Assembly (NCBI GenBank): GCA_016210565.1
Contig: JACQUA010000252.1
Span: 1 to 46,827, forward strand
Direction: 5' to 3'
Length of the DNA stretch: 46,827 bases
Source: Chloroflexota bacterium
GTDB lineage: Bacteria > Chloroflexota > Dehalococcoidia > JACQUA01
Positions 16,173 to 24,876 of the stretch are shown piece by piece; within the stretch, counting starts at the first letter, position 1, and every line of letters starts with the position of its first letter. The notes beneath the pieces are model-generated. The model worked only from the letters and a program-made list of their open reading frames with translations, did not search any database and had not been told where the DNA came from. The position numbers and the translations under genes were made by a program.

Positions 16173-17003
16173 TCAGGCGAAGCCGAAGAGCTTCTGCCGG
16201 TGGAAGTGCAGGTAATTGTCCGAAATGAAATTCAGGGGTTTCCTGGCCGCGCTGAAATTCTCATGGAGAAGCTGGAAGACCTCTGCGGCTTCGCTGTCCT
16301 TCAGGGACGGGTGTTCCGCGGCCAGCCGGTAGAAGCGCCGGCCTTCTTCTTCGTAGTCCTCCAGCCCGCGGCGGCGCCGGCCCGGGGTGCGGGGATGCAC
16401 TTCGTCGGAAGACGGGTAGCGATAATTGAAGGAAAGGTGTTCCGGGAACATCCCCAATGTGAACAGGCAAACATCGGCGATTCTTTTGTAAAAACCGAGC
16501 CTTTGCTCCTCGGGCAGGGACTCGCAAAAACTGCTGAGGCTATCGATGTCCATGTTGTTGAACCGCATTTTCCGCCAGACCCCCTTGCTGAGCCTCACCG
16601 GGATGGCGTAGCTCTCGATGCGGGTGAAGGAAGCCAGCATGTTCACCAGGTAGCGCAGTACCGGCTCGCGCACCAGGAGGGCGGCCACCTCTTTGACGTC
16701 AAAGACCGGCACGGTCTGATGGCCGGCCCTCTCAACGGTGTGGGTGGCTTGCCCCAGTTCTCTGAAAGTCCGGCGCAGCAGGACCTCGAAGTATAGAGCG
16801 GAGGATATTTTCAGGAAGACGTTTTCGTCCGCCATCACCTTCTTGAACACCTTTTCGTCGGCCACCAGGCCCTTCCGGAAGGCTTCATCTTCGTTGATCA
16901 GCCTCTTGAGCCGGTCCTTGTCTCTGAAATCCGGTGCAGCGCCTTCGATGACGAAGGTCTGGTCTGCCTCGGTCAATGGGTTCAGCATTTCCGCTTTTGG
17001 CAT
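16173..17003 (-). CDS. Unidentified 276-residue protein
   Basis: I do not recognise this family. The product is soluble, helix-rich and charged, with no signal or membrane segment. The first half contains regular acidic helices (DRLKRLINEDEAFRKGLVAD, EKVFKKVMADENVFLKISSA). A middle block reads REPVLRYLVNMLASFTRIES. After a basic, proline-rich patch (HPRTPGRRRRG) a C-terminal helix ends in HRQKLFGFA. The gene is complete, with MPKAEM at the start, and is flanked by the MNT remnant locus and a PIN/RHH pair. Confidence 0.7.
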   Translation of the reverse strand: MPKAEMLNPLTEADQTFVIEGAAPDFRDKDRLKRLINEDEAFRKGLVADEKVFKKVMADENVFLKISSALYFEVLLRRTFRELGQATHTVERAGHQTVPVFDVKEVAALLVREPVLRYLVNMLASFTRIESYAIPVRLSKGVWRKMRFNNMDIDSLSSFCESLPEEQRLGFYKRIADVCLFTLGMFPEHLSFNYRYPSSDEVHPRTPGRRRRGLEDYEEEGRRFYRLAAEHPSLKDSEAAEVFQLLHENFSAARKPLNFISDNYLHFHRQKLFGFA

Positions 17004-17255
17004 ATTGGTCCCTCCACATCCTGCGGGTCAAGGGTTACGTGTCTGCACGGGTCGAGTGTTGCGCAGGGAATCGGCCAAAGTGTCTCTCATTTTCGGTTGC
17101 TACCGGTATCAGGGGTATTATACAACAACTGGAATGACGGATGACGGGCTCACAGGCACGGTGGCCTGTGGTACGGGTGGCTGACTGAGGCTGGCTGGCA
17201 AGTCCGGGGTCGCAGCAAGTGGGGCTTTCACAGGCGGGACGCCTGTGGCACCGGA
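17004..17255. repeat. Spacer with two family C palindromes
   Basis: Family C elements lie at 17149-17177 and 17228-17254, the second ending one base before the stop codon of the PIN gene at 17256. The sequence at 17004-17140 includes AT-rich GGGGTATTATACAACAAC near 17112, which could hold promoter elements for the minus-strand gene at 17003. No reading frame stands out. Confidence 0.6.
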
Positions 17256-17648
17256 CTACTCCCGGAGGAATTGCGCGGGGGTCCTGATCTTGATGTCCAT
17301 GTATTCCTTGAGTTCCCTCAGGGCCTGATCCCCGGTAATAATGACTTCGGCCTTCAATGCGACGGCGCATTCGATGAACTTGTTGTCCGCCGCGTCGGTC
17401 CGCACGGCGAATATTTTCGGAGTCCTGGTCGTGAACAGCGAATTGAATCCCCTTCCAAAAACTGAAAGGAGCTCCTCTATCTCCCGTTTATCGAGCCCGA
17501 CCCGATGAAGAACTTCCACGTACTCGTCAAGAGTGTCCTTTGAAAGGCAGATGGTTATTGTCCCTTCTTTCCACGAATCGATGATCTTCCGGGGATTACC
17601 GCCGAACAGAGATGAGACGAAGACATTGGTATCGATGACAACACGCAT
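17256..17648 (-). CDS. PIN-domain toxin (TIGR00305-like putative RNase)
   Basis: The 130-residue protein starts VVIDTNVFVSSLFGG and continues with DEYVEVL, DAADNKFIECAVAL and IITGDQALREL, supplying the four acidic residues of a PIN-domain metal site. It matches the PIN-family toxin group often annotated as a toxin component of unknown specificity. Its ATG overlaps the TAA of the upstream ribbon-helix-helix gene by one base (TAATG), indicating translational coupling. It likely cleaves RNA when free of its antitoxin. Confidence 0.88.
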   Translation of the reverse strand: MRVVIDTNVFVSSLFGGNPRKIIDSWKEGTITICLSKDTLDEYVEVLHRVGLDKREIEELLSVFGRGFNSLFTTRTPKIFAVRTDAADNKFIECAVALKAEVIITGDQALRELKEYMDIKIRTPAQFLRE

Positions 17649-17893
17649 TATTTCTCTTTCCGCACCGCTTTGATCGCCCTGTCCACATCCCGTTGGGTCA
17701 CTCCGAGTTCCTCCAACCGGCGGTCGATCTTGTTCCAGAGACTGTCGATGTACGGGCCGATGTCCCGGTCTTTTATATACGATTCAATAAGGTCGCGCAC
17801 CATCTGGCTTGAAGTCTTGCCCTCCATCCGGGCCAGCTTCCCCAGCCGCTTTTTCATCTCAGAGTCTATCCTCACAACCATTTGAGTGGTCAT
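17648..17893 (-). CDS. Ribbon-helix-helix antitoxin of the PIN toxin
   Basis: The 81-residue product opens with TTQMVVRIDSEMKKRLGKLA, the beta-strand and first helix of a MetJ/Arc-type DNA-binding domain, then SSQMVRDLIESYIKD. The C-terminal half is a charged helix that would wrap the PIN toxin. AGAGAGGTGAG precedes the ATG. Three spaced direct repeats just upstream (17909-17932) are a likely binding site, so autoregulation is expected. Confidence 0.86.
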   Translation of the reverse strand: MTTQMVVRIDSEMKKRLGKLARMEGKTSSQMVRDLIESYIKDRDIGPYIDSLWNKIDRRLEELGVTQRDVDRAIKAVRKEK

Positions 17894-17908
17894 GTCTCAC
17901 CTCTCTTG

Positions 17909-17932
17909 TTGTATAACTTGTATGCATTGTAT
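17909..17932 (-). promoter_or_regulatory. Putative RHH operator: three 9-bp-spaced direct repeats
   Basis: On the minus strand ATACAA occurs three times at exact 9-bp spacing (plus-strand TTGTAT at 17909, 17918 and 17927), 16-39 bp before the antitoxin start codon. Regularly spaced short direct repeats are the usual operator form for ribbon-helix-helix repressors, and the site overlaps where the -10 region should be. The role is inferred. Confidence 0.55.
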
Positions 17933-18007
17933 TTCATGTATGGCGGAGAGGTCAAGAAATGACGAAGTTCGAAGCCTGCTCCGGCGCCGGGCCGAGGTCC
18001 TCTGTCA

Positions 18008-18330
18008 TTCTGAGCTTCAGTAGGCAGCGCAACGCTGCCGGACATGACCCATGACATTCGATTCTATTGAAAGCGGCGACGACGCCTGTCATTCTGAACG
18101 AAGTGAAGAATCTTTATTTGCCGGCGGGGACGAAAGACCCTTCGCTTCGCTCAGGGTGACAGCATAACGCCATGTCATTGAAAGCGAGGACGAGTCCCGA
18201 TAGTATCGGGACGAGTCGGAGGCGAAGAATCCTTGGCTTCGCTCAGGACAAGTTCTTTCCGGGGCTGGGACGAAAGGCCCTTTGCCTTCGCCTTCGCTTC
18301 GCTCAGTGCTCCGGCTCAGGGTGACAATCA
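18008..18330. repeat. Family G composite repeat, copy 1
   Basis: The region is built from units such as TCATTCTGAACGAAGTGAAG, CTTCGCTTCGCTCAGGGTGA and CCCGATAGTATCGGG. It closely matches the reverse complement of 46560-46827, including the rare stretch GCAACGCTGCCGGACA at one end. Smaller G units lie at 37033-37058 and 39950-40075. No gene is present. Confidence 0.8.
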
Positions 18331-18406
18331 CCGGTGGATTGACTTTGCGGCGGGGCGATGATTAAATATGACCTGGGGGGTCGTTACGACCGCAAAGGAG
18401 ACGAGC

Positions 18407-20548
18407 GTGGCCGAAAGAATAGTCAAAACAAGCTGCAAGGGCTGTCACGGGGGCTGCGGGGTGATCGTCACCGTGTCCGATGGCGTCATCACCAGGATAG
18501 AAGGGAACCCCGACTGGCCCACCCGGGGAACGATGTGCTCCAAGGGTCTGGCCGCCGTCCAGCATGTCAACAATCCGAACCGCATCCTGTATCCTTTGAA
18601 GCGTTCAGGGCAGCGGGGCGAAGGGAAATGGCAGCGGATAAGCTGGGACGAGGCCCTGGATGCTATCGCGGCGAAGATCAAGCAGTGCGTTGCCGAGTCC
18701 GGCGCCAATTCGGTCTGCGTCGGCCAGGGCACCAGCCGGGGCTACACGCAGTACTCCGGCCGTTTCCGGAACACCATCGGCACCTGCTCCCAGGTGGGCG
18801 CGGGACACGTTTGTTTCTATCCCCGGCTGGCGGTCTTCGGCCTGACGGTCGGCGGCAGGCTCTACTGCGATTACCACGGCTGGGGCGGCCAGTTTCCGAA
18901 GACCCATATAGTGTGGGCCAAGCAACTGGAAGTGACCAATGCCGATGGCGAAATGGGCGTCTGGTTCCTCGATTCCCTGGAGCACGCGAAGAACCTGATC
19001 GTAGTGGACCCGCGGGCCACGGGCATCGCCGGTCGCGCCACGCACCTCCTGCAGCTCCGGCCGGGGACCGACGCCGCCCTGGCCCTGGGAATGATGAATG
19101 TCATCATCAACGAAGGCCTCTACGACCGCGAATTCGTGGCCAACTGGACCCACGGCTTCGATAAACTCCGGGAACGGGTGCAGGACTACCCGCCAAGCAA
19201 GGTGGCGGAGATTACCTGGATTCCCGAAGAGAAGATCGTCCGGGCGGCCAGGGCCTTCGCCATCGACACCCCCGGCTGCATCCAGATTGGGCAGCCGACG
19301 GAGGCCTCCAACAATACCACCCAGAACCTCAGGGCGATGATCAGCCTGGCGGCGATAACCGGGAACATCGAGCGCCCGGGAGGCATGGTCAACTGGATGC
19401 CCACGCCGGTGGGACCCACCGAGGCCTTCGCTGTGGAGGTCCCGGTGCCGGAGGAAAACAGGCAAAGCGCCACCGCCGCCGGCGTGTACAAGCTCTGGGC
19501 GCCGGGTCGGGGCCACGCCGAGACCTTCTTCCGCGAGTTGAATGAAGGTAAACACCCGATCAGAATGCTGCACCAGCAGGGCGGCGACATCCTGATGTCG
19601 GTGGTGGATACCAAAGCGGTCTTTTCCGGGCTGATGAAGCTGGATTTTATCTCGGTGGTCGACCAGTTCATGTCTCCCCTGGCCGAATACGCCGACATCG
19701 TGCTGCCGGCGGCCCACTGGCTGGAAACGGACGACATCTGGGACATGCATCCCACTTTTTATGTTTCGGCGGTGAACAAGGTGGTCGAGCCGCCCGGGGA
19801 AGCCTGGCAGGACAGCAAGATCATGAACGAGCTGGGCAAACGGATCAACCCGGCCCTCTGGTTCAAGGATATCGAAGCGGCGCTGGACCACCAGTTGCGC
19901 AAGGCCGGGGTGACCTGGAAGCAGTTCCGGGAAATGGGATTCATTTCGCGCACGGGCAAGGACCAGAAGTACTACAAGTACAAGACCGATTACTGGCGGA
20001 AGGGTGGCGGGTTCAACACGCCGACGGGCAAGGTCGAGCTTTATTCCACCGTCCTGGAGAAGCTGGGCTACGACCCGCTGCCGTATTACATCGAGCCGAA
20101 CGAAAGTCCCTATTCCACACCGGAGCTGGCGAAGGAGTACCCACTGGTGCTTTCCACCGGGGGGCGCGCACCCTATTACTTCCACAGCCAGTACCGGCAG
20201 ATTCCCTATCTGCGCCAGTTACAGCCGTATCCCCGCCTGCAGATTCACCCGGATACGGCGAAGGGGCTGGGGATCGCCGAGGGGGACTGGGCCTGGATCG
20301 AGACCCCCCGCGGCCGCATCAGGCAGAAGGCCAGTTTGTTTGCGGGCGTGGACCCGCGGGTGGTGATCGCCCAGGCCTCGTGGTGGTACCCGGACATGCC
20401 GGCGCCGGAGCATGGCATGTGGGTGAGCAACGCCAACGTCCTGACCAGCAGCGACGGGCCTTTTGATCCGGCCATGGGCTCCTCCAGCCACCGGGCATTG
20501 CTGTGCAAAGTGTACAGAGCAGACAGAGATAGAGATAGAGAACCGTAG
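18407..20548 (+). CDS. Molybdopterin-dependent oxidoreductase (DMSO reductase superfamily)
   Basis: The 713-residue catalytic subunit has an N-terminal [4Fe-4S] motif (CKGCHGGCGV, with a fourth cysteine in TMCSKG) and the bis-MGD-binding body: WDEALDAIAAKIKQ, VDPRATGIAGRATHLLQLRP, PGGMVNWMPTP, and the C-terminal PLVLSTGGRAPYYFHSQYR domain. A candidate molybdenum-ligating cysteine lies in NTIGTCSQVG. The GTG at 18407 is chosen for AAAGGAG 6 bp upstream; an in-frame ATG is at 18368. No Tat signal is seen, suggesting a cytoplasmic enzyme. No electron-transfer or membrane subunit is adjacent; the ferredoxin protein at 14317 is the nearest candidate. The stop codon lies in a family B palindrome (20545-20567). 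The substrate cannot be told from sequence. Confidence 0.88.
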   Translation: MAERIVKTSCKGCHGGCGVIVTVSDGVITRIEGNPDWPTRGTMCSKGLAAVQHVNNPNRILYPLKRSGQRGEGKWQRISWDEALDAIAAKIKQCVAESGANSVCVGQGTSRGYTQYSGRFRNTIGTCSQVGAGHVCFYPRLAVFGLTVGGRLYCDYHGWGGQFPKTHIVWAKQLEVTNADGEMGVWFLDSLEHAKNLIVVDPRATGIAGRATHLLQLRPGTDAALALGMMNVIINEGLYDREFVANWTHGFDKLRERVQDYPPSKVAEITWIPEEKIVRAARAFAIDTPGCIQIGQPTEASNNTTQNLRAMISLAAITGNIERPGGMVNWMPTPVGPTEAFAVEVPVPEENRQSATAAGVYKLWAPGRGHAETFFRELNEGKHPIRMLHQQGGDILMSVVDTKAVFSGLMKLDFISVVDQFMSPLAEYADIVLPAAHWLETDDIWDMHPTFYVSAVNKVVEPPGEAWQDSKIMNELGKRINPALWFKDIEAALDHQLRKAGVTWKQFREMGFISRTGKDQKYYKYKTDYWRKGGGFNTPTGKVELYSTVLEKLGYDPLPYYIEPNESPYSTPELAKEYPLVLSTGGRAPYYFHSQYRQIPYLRQLQPYPRLQIHPDTAKGLGIAEGDWAWIETPRGRIRQKASLFAGVDPRVVIAQASWWYPDMPAPEHGMWVSNANVLTSSDGPFDPAMGSSSHRALLCKVYRADRDRDREP

Positions 20549-20672
20549 CGGCACGCGGCAGCGTGCCCCCCCGGTGGCACAGGCGTCCCGCCTGTGGAGG
20601 CCGGATTTGGGCAATGTCAATTGATTGCGTCGATGAGCATTACGCAACCCGTCATTCCCGCGAAGGCGGGAA
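20545..20672. repeat. Repeat cluster: family B, family C and a GTCATTCCCGCGAAGG hairpin
   Basis: A family B palindrome at 20545-20567 contains the upstream gene's stop codon. A family C palindrome follows at 20571-20598, and a hairpin GTCATTCCCGCGAAGGCGGG at 20651-20672 also occurs at 44317-44338. Confidence 0.75.
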
Positions 20673-20725
20673 CCCAGAGAAAGCGATGTTCAACCCGTTA
20701 AGGGTAGGTTGAAGGAGAAAGAGTC

Positions 20726-21133
20726 ATGAACATGAAGGGACCATATTCATTGGGGCAGTCTCTTTGGCGCGTCGGAGAGGGTCGTCGGGGCGTGTATATG
20801 TTATGTGCGGACGGGGCTATTCCGGCCAACCCCCGCTATGTGGGACGCTCCGACACAGATCTAAAAGTCGAATTAGGAGGGAGGAAACGTTGCGGAGACA
20901 GTATTACCGGTCATATATGCGGGTTCTTCTGGTACGAATACGCTGGCTCTCCTGTCGCGGCTTACGGGCGCGAGTGCGAGCTTTGGCATAGATATGGGGG
21001 CGAGGAGGGCAAGCTTGAAAACAGGTACCATCCCCAGCGCCCCAAAGGGCGGGATTGCACATGTCCTCGGCCGGGTTGCCGCTTTGGCCCGCCGCGGATC
21101 AAGCCAATTAAAAAGATGTCCACAAAGATATAA
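20726..21133 (+). CDS. GIY-YIG-like small protein
   Basis: The 135-residue product reads GVYMLCADGAIPANPRYVGRS near residue 22, fitting the GIY and YIG strands with the conserved arginine of GIY-YIG nucleases. A later HRYGGEEGKLENRYHPQRPK and a cysteine-rich end (CTCPRPGC) suggest a metal knuckle. GGAG precedes the ATG by about 10 bp. Its TAA overlaps the ATG of the next gene by one base, so it is co-translated with the MNT-HEPN fusion. Nuclease activity is plausible but I cannot identify all catalytic residues. Confidence 0.6.
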   Translation: MNMKGPYSLGQSLWRVGEGRRGVYMLCADGAIPANPRYVGRSDTDLKVELGGRKRCGDSITGHICGFFWYEYAGSPVAAYGRECELWHRYGGEEGKLENRYHPQRPKGRDCTCPRPGCRFGPPRIKPIKKMSTKI

Positions 21134-21987
21134 TGTTGACCGGCGAAGCCCTGGACGCGATCAAGCGGGAGCGAGTCTCTTACCTGTGGTCTGAACTCGA
21201 ACGGGTGAAGAATGCCTTGATTTTGGAGGGCGCGAGCAAGATTATTCTCTTTGGCTCCGCTGCAAGGGGAGAACTGGGCTTGTTCAGCGACATCGATCTG
21301 ATTGCTGTCATGCCCAGCAAGCTTCCCTACGTGGAGAGAATGACGAAAATATACCGCAAGTTGCATCCGGGCGGCATGGACCTTTTGGTCTATACCCCGG
21401 CGGAGTTTCGCCGGATGAGCCGGACCAATCCGTTCGTCAGGTCAGCTATCAGAGAGGGCAAGATACTATATGAATCCAGATTGTGCACGAACCGGGGTTG
21501 TAGCCGCTCCGCCTTACGGAGCGGGGGCGGGAGAACCGATGCAGCCGATGGCGTCATACACGAAGTCGTATGGACAGAAGGCGGGAAGAGGAAGCCACGG
21601 TGGTTCCGCCAGGCTGAAGAGGACCTCAAGAGCGCCGAGATACTCTTCGAAAGCGGGAGGTTCTATATGGTCTGCTTTGTAGCCCAGCAAATCGCCGAGA
21701 AGGCGGTTAAGAGCTTTCTCTACTATAAAGGCCGCGAGATAGTGCTGGGGCATTCCCTCGAACAACTGTGCCGCGAGGCCGCTCGGTTCGACAGGAAGTT
21801 TGAGGCATTGAGGGGAGAGGTCTCGATCCTCGACAACTTTTACATACCGGCGCGGTATCCCAACGGCTTGCCCGATAGCATTCCGGCATTGGTGTTCAAC
21901 AAGAAAACGGCGGGGGAAGCCTTGAGACTGGCCAGGAAGACCCTGGAAACGGTGCGCGGCAAAATAGGGCCTCTGCAAGAGTCATAA
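21133..21987 (+). CDS. Fused MNT nucleotidyltransferase - HEPN protein joined by a repeat-derived linker
   Basis: Residues 1-115 form a nucleotidyltransferase (KIILFGSAARGELGLFSDID, with GS and DxD, then GMDLLVYTPAEF). Residues from about 152 form a HEPN domain (RWFRQAEEDLKSAEILFESG, VCFVAQQIAEKAVKSFLYYK, GHSLEQLC). These are normally two adjacent genes, an MNT antitoxin and a HEPN RNase toxin. Here the linker (about 117-150) includes a hairpin CCGCTCCG/CGGAGCGG at 21504-21524 resembling dispersed repeats, read in frame. No HEPN start codon exists in this frame. Possible outcomes are a self-neutralised toxin or a new single-chain enzyme. It overlaps the GIY-YIG-like gene upstream. Confidence 0.82.
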   Translation: MLTGEALDAIKRERVSYLWSELERVKNALILEGASKIILFGSAARGELGLFSDIDLIAVMPSKLPYVERMTKIYRKLHPGGMDLLVYTPAEFRRMSRTNPFVRSAIREGKILYESRLCTNRGCSRSALRSGGGRTDAADGVIHEVVWTEGGKRKPRWFRQAEEDLKSAEILFESGRFYMVCFVAQQIAEKAVKSFLYYKGREIVLGHSLEQLCREAARFDRKFEALRGEVSILDNFYIPARYPNGLPDSIPALVFNKKTAGEALRLARKTLETVRGKIGPLQES

Positions 21988-21998
21988 AGGAGCAAGAA

Positions 21999-22256
21999 AT
22001 GATGAACTTCGGTAACTTCGGCTGGGGGTGGATGATCTTCGGCGGCTTCCTGATGATTGTCTTCTGGGTTGCCATCATCGCTCTTACTATATGGGCGGTG
22101 CAGCGCCTGTTCAAGACGGGGCAGGGTGGTGGTGGCGGCGGCGCTGGCGCTGGCGGCGAGGCCGGGCTGACGCCCCTGGAAATAGCCAGGCGGCGCTACG
22201 CCCGGGGCGAGATCACCAGGGAGCAGTTCGAGCAGCTCAAGCAGGACCTGAGCTGA
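21999..22256 (+). CDS. SHOCT-domain small membrane protein
   Basis: The 85-residue product has one hydrophobic membrane segment (about residues 10-36), a glycine-rich linker, and a C-terminal SHOCT motif (LEIARRRYARGEITREQFEQ), a short domain found in many small membrane proteins and thought to mediate oligomerisation. AAGGAG lies before the ATG, and the gene follows the MNT-HEPN gene by 11 bp, so it may share its transcript. Its role is unknown. Confidence 0.85.
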   Translation: MMNFGNFGWGWMIFGGFLMIVFWVAIIALTIWAVQRLFKTGQGGGGGGAGAGGEAGLTPLEIARRRYARGEITREQFEQLKQDLS

Positions 22257-22337
22257 ACGCAATTGCCAGAGCGCAAAGTTCGTCCGTCGTCCTCAGCGGC
22301 GAGCTGAACATTCGTCCAGAATGCTAAATCGCAAACG

Positions 22338-23318
22338 ATGTTACCAAGCAGCGCAGATTCAATAGCATATAAAGTGGTCCTTCCCCGGCAACTTTTATCA
22401 CGCGTGGCAGCGTGGCTGGTGGCCATAATCTCGATCACTGCAATTTCCGCCGTGTTTGGCACAGTGGGCTGCCGCCAAGCCGACACCGGAATTCCCACAC
22501 CATCAACGACTGTCAGCAAGATAGCCTTCGTCTCTGAGCGGGACGGCAACTTGGAAATATATTTTATGAACCCTGACGGTACCGGGCAAACGCGTCTCAC
22601 GAACAACCCGGCAGAAGATTGGGAGCCCGCTTGGTCGCCCGATGGCCAGAGGGTAGCCTTTCGTTCCGGGTGGGCCTACGCAAAGATATATGCCATGAAT
22701 GCCGACGGCACCGGACAAAACAGCCTCACCAACAACTCAGCTGAGGATGATTTTTCTCCTGCCTGGTCGCCTGATGGCCGGAAGATAGCCTTCAGTTCTT
22801 CTTCCCGTGATGGTAAAGCGGGAATATTTGTAATGAACGCTGACGGCACTGAACAGACCCGCCTGACTAATAACGGTGCTGAGGATGTATCTGCCGCTTG
22901 GTCGCCCGATGGCCAGAGGATAGCCTTCGTTTCTGATCAGGATGGCAAACGGCAGATATACGTAATGAACGCCGATGGCACCGGGCAAACCCGCCTCACG
23001 AATCACCGCGGGATGGATGGGTCTCCCGCCTGGTCACCCGATGGCAAGAAGATAGCCTTCCAATCTTATCGGGACGGTGCCTGGGAGATATATGCCATGA
23101 ATGCTGATGGCACCGGGCAGACCCGCCTCACAAATATCCAGGGTGGAGAAGGCTCTCCGACATGGTCAACCGATGGCAAGAGGATAGCCTTTCAATCTTA
23201 CCGGGATGGCAACTATGAGATATATGTCATGAATGCGGATGGTACCGGCCAGACCCGCCTCACCAACAACCCAGCCGGGGATTTCTCGCCCGCTTGGTCG
23301 CCGTGGTTAAGACAATAG
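22338..23318 (+). CDS. PD40/TolB-like beta-propeller protein, probably exported
   Basis: After an N-terminal hydrophobic anchor (about residues 20-45, ending near GTVGC, a non-canonical lipobox) come about seven repeats of roughly 42 residues, each like [16 protein letters not shown] followed by [11 protein letters not shown]. These are PD40 blades of a TolB-type beta-propeller, generally used for protein or ligand binding at the cell surface. The last blade stops at AWSPWLRQ, so it is slightly short. The repeats are very similar at the DNA level, hinting at recent blade amplification. No Tol-Pal partners are nearby; the ligand is unknown. Confidence 0.85.
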   Translation: MLPSSADSIAYKVVLPRQLLSRVAAWLVAIISITAISAVFGTVGCRQADTGIPTPSTTVSKIAFVSERDGNLEIYFMNPDGTGQTRLTNNPAEDWEPAWSPDGQRVAFRSGWAYAKIYAMNADGTGQNSLTNNSAEDDFSPAWSPDGRKIAFSSSSRDGKAGIFVMNADGTEQTRLTNNGAEDVSAAWSPDGQRIAFVSDQDGKRQIYVMNADGTGQTRLTNHRGMDGSPAWSPDGKKIAFQSYRDGAWEIYAMNADGTGQTRLTNIQGGEGSPTWSTDGKRIAFQSYRDGNYEIYVMNADGTGQTRLTNNPAGDFSPAWSPWLRQ

Positions 23319-23572
23319 ATAAGAGATTCACTTCGCTGAGTAAAGTCACAATCGCTTGTTTTGTGCCAACGTTATTGGCTGCCCGGTTTGAGCCTTTGGC
23401 TCTTCCATAGATAACCTCGAAGAATCCAATCGGTGCACCGCTTGTTTCTTGCACCCACATGCCGCCAGCACGGGTGAAGGCATGTGCGCCCCGCCCCCGC
23501 AGTCTAAAGACCTGCGGCTACACCGCCCCCCGCAAGGCTGAAGCCATGGGGTACACCGCACCCCCGCAATGT
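23319..23572. repeat. Spacer with family J copy and hairpin fragments
   Basis: The gap between convergent genes holds GCCCCGCCCCCGCAGTC-type fragments at about 23487-23530 and a family J copy at 23532-23557. The first 140 bp are unassigned with no plausible gene. Confidence 0.6.
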
Positions 23573-24766
23573 TCAGTGGCTGTGGATGGGGAAAGAGGTC
23601 TGCGAAGGGGGCGGTTCGGGGAGGACGCGGGCGGCCAGGGTGAATTGTCCGTTCTTCACGGCCACGATGGTCACTTCCTTGCGGGGGATGCGGCTGCCAT
23701 TGTCGTAGGAGATGTTGCCGGTCACGCCGGGGAAATTCCGGGTTGTGCTCAGGCCGAACAGGACTGACCTGGAAGCGTCCGACCTTGTCCTTCTCATGGC
23801 ATCCGCTACCACCATCACCGCATCATAGCCCAGGGCGGCGAAGGCGTTTTCGGGAGGGTTGCCGTACCTGGCTTCGTAGGCGGCGACGAACGTCCTCTGC
23901 TGCTCTGTCAGTGAGTCGCCTGCCAGGAGGCTGTGCGTGGTGAAGTAGACGTTGTGGGCTTTGCCGCCGGCGGTTTCCACCAGCAACGGGGTGTCGTAGG
24001 CGTCGCCGCCGAAGAAGGGCTGGGTGATGCCGGCGGTGCGGAACTGCTTGACGATGACCCCGATGTCGTCCGGCCCCGAGGCGATGTACAGCATGTCGGG
24101 GGCCGGGCTGACCTGCTTGAGCCGGGCGACCTGCCGGGAGAAGTCCCTGTCCCCGCCATAGTACCTGTCTTCGAGCACAACTGATCCCCCGATCTCCGTG
24201 TACCTCTTCCGGAAATGGTCCGACAGGAGCACCGTGTACTCCATCTGCATGTCCATCAACAAATAGGCCGTTTTCAGTTTCAGCTCGCGGAGGGCGTAGT
24301 CCGCCGCCGCTCCGGCCTGGGCGTTGTCGCCGAAGGCGGTCAGAAACAGGTAGTCCTTGACCTGGTCCGGCAGTTTGGGCGAGGTAGCCCCGGAGGTAAG
24401 AAAGACCACGCCGGCGCCGGCGGCGATGGGGGCCGCGTAAAGGACCATGTCCGTATCGCTGAAGCCGATGACGGCCGGTACCCCGGCGTTCTCCACCAGC
24501 CGGCGGGTCGCCCTTTCGATGGTGTCGCGGTCGGACTTGCCATCGTACAGGAGAAGCTCCACCCTCCTGCCCCTGATGCCGCCGGACTCGTTCAGCTCTT
24601 TCACCGCGAGCTTGGCGCCGTTGGCGGAAGGTATGTCCAGGGACGATTGAGCGCCCTCCAGGTTGTAGATGGCGCCGATGCGGATGGTCTCGCCGGAGAA
24701 CTGGTCGCAGGCGGCGAGAAGCAGGGTCAGGCTCGCAAGCAGGGAGAAAACCAGGTGTCTTTTCAT
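23573..24766 (-). CDS. LivK-type substrate-binding lipoprotein
   Basis: The 397-residue product starts at MKRHLVF (24766), giving a lysine/arginine then hydrophobic signal ending LLAAC, a clear lipobox. The body shows TIRIGAIYNLEGAQSSLDIP, GAKLAVKELNESGGIRGRRV, FLTSGATSPKLPDQVKDYLF and FAALGYDAVMVVADAM, all standard for the branched-chain amino acid receptor family. It lies just before a CoA-transferase on the same strand (110-bp gap) and is the third binding protein in the window without a permease. Ligand unknown. Confidence 0.86.
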   Translation of the reverse strand: MKRHLVFSLLASLTLLLAACDQFSGETIRIGAIYNLEGAQSSLDIPSANGAKLAVKELNESGGIRGRRVELLLYDGKSDRDTIERATRRLVENAGVPAVIGFSDTDMVLYAAPIAAGAGVVFLTSGATSPKLPDQVKDYLFLTAFGDNAQAGAAADYALRELKLKTAYLLMDMQMEYTVLLSDHFRKRYTEIGGSVVLEDRYYGGDRDFSRQVARLKQVSPAPDMLYIASGPDDIGVIVKQFRTAGITQPFFGGDAYDTPLLVETAGGKAHNVYFTTHSLLAGDSLTEQQRTFVAAYEARYGNPPENAFAALGYDAVMVVADAMRRTRSDASRSVLFGLSTTRNFPGVTGNISYDNGSRIPRKEVTIVAVKNGQFTLAARVLPEPPPSQTSFPIHSH

Positions 24767-24876
24767 CGGTGACTGTGACTCGTTGGCGAGGAATGGCAAT
24801 GATGGTCAGAATACAGGCCTCTCATAGGCACGGAGGCCTGTGGTACCGGAATCCCGACGCCGATGCAGCGGAATCG

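Noticed and set aside
18605..20185. Minus-strand 526-codon open frame opposite the molybdopterin enzyme
   Set aside because: Antisense shadow; the plus-strand product has full domain support.
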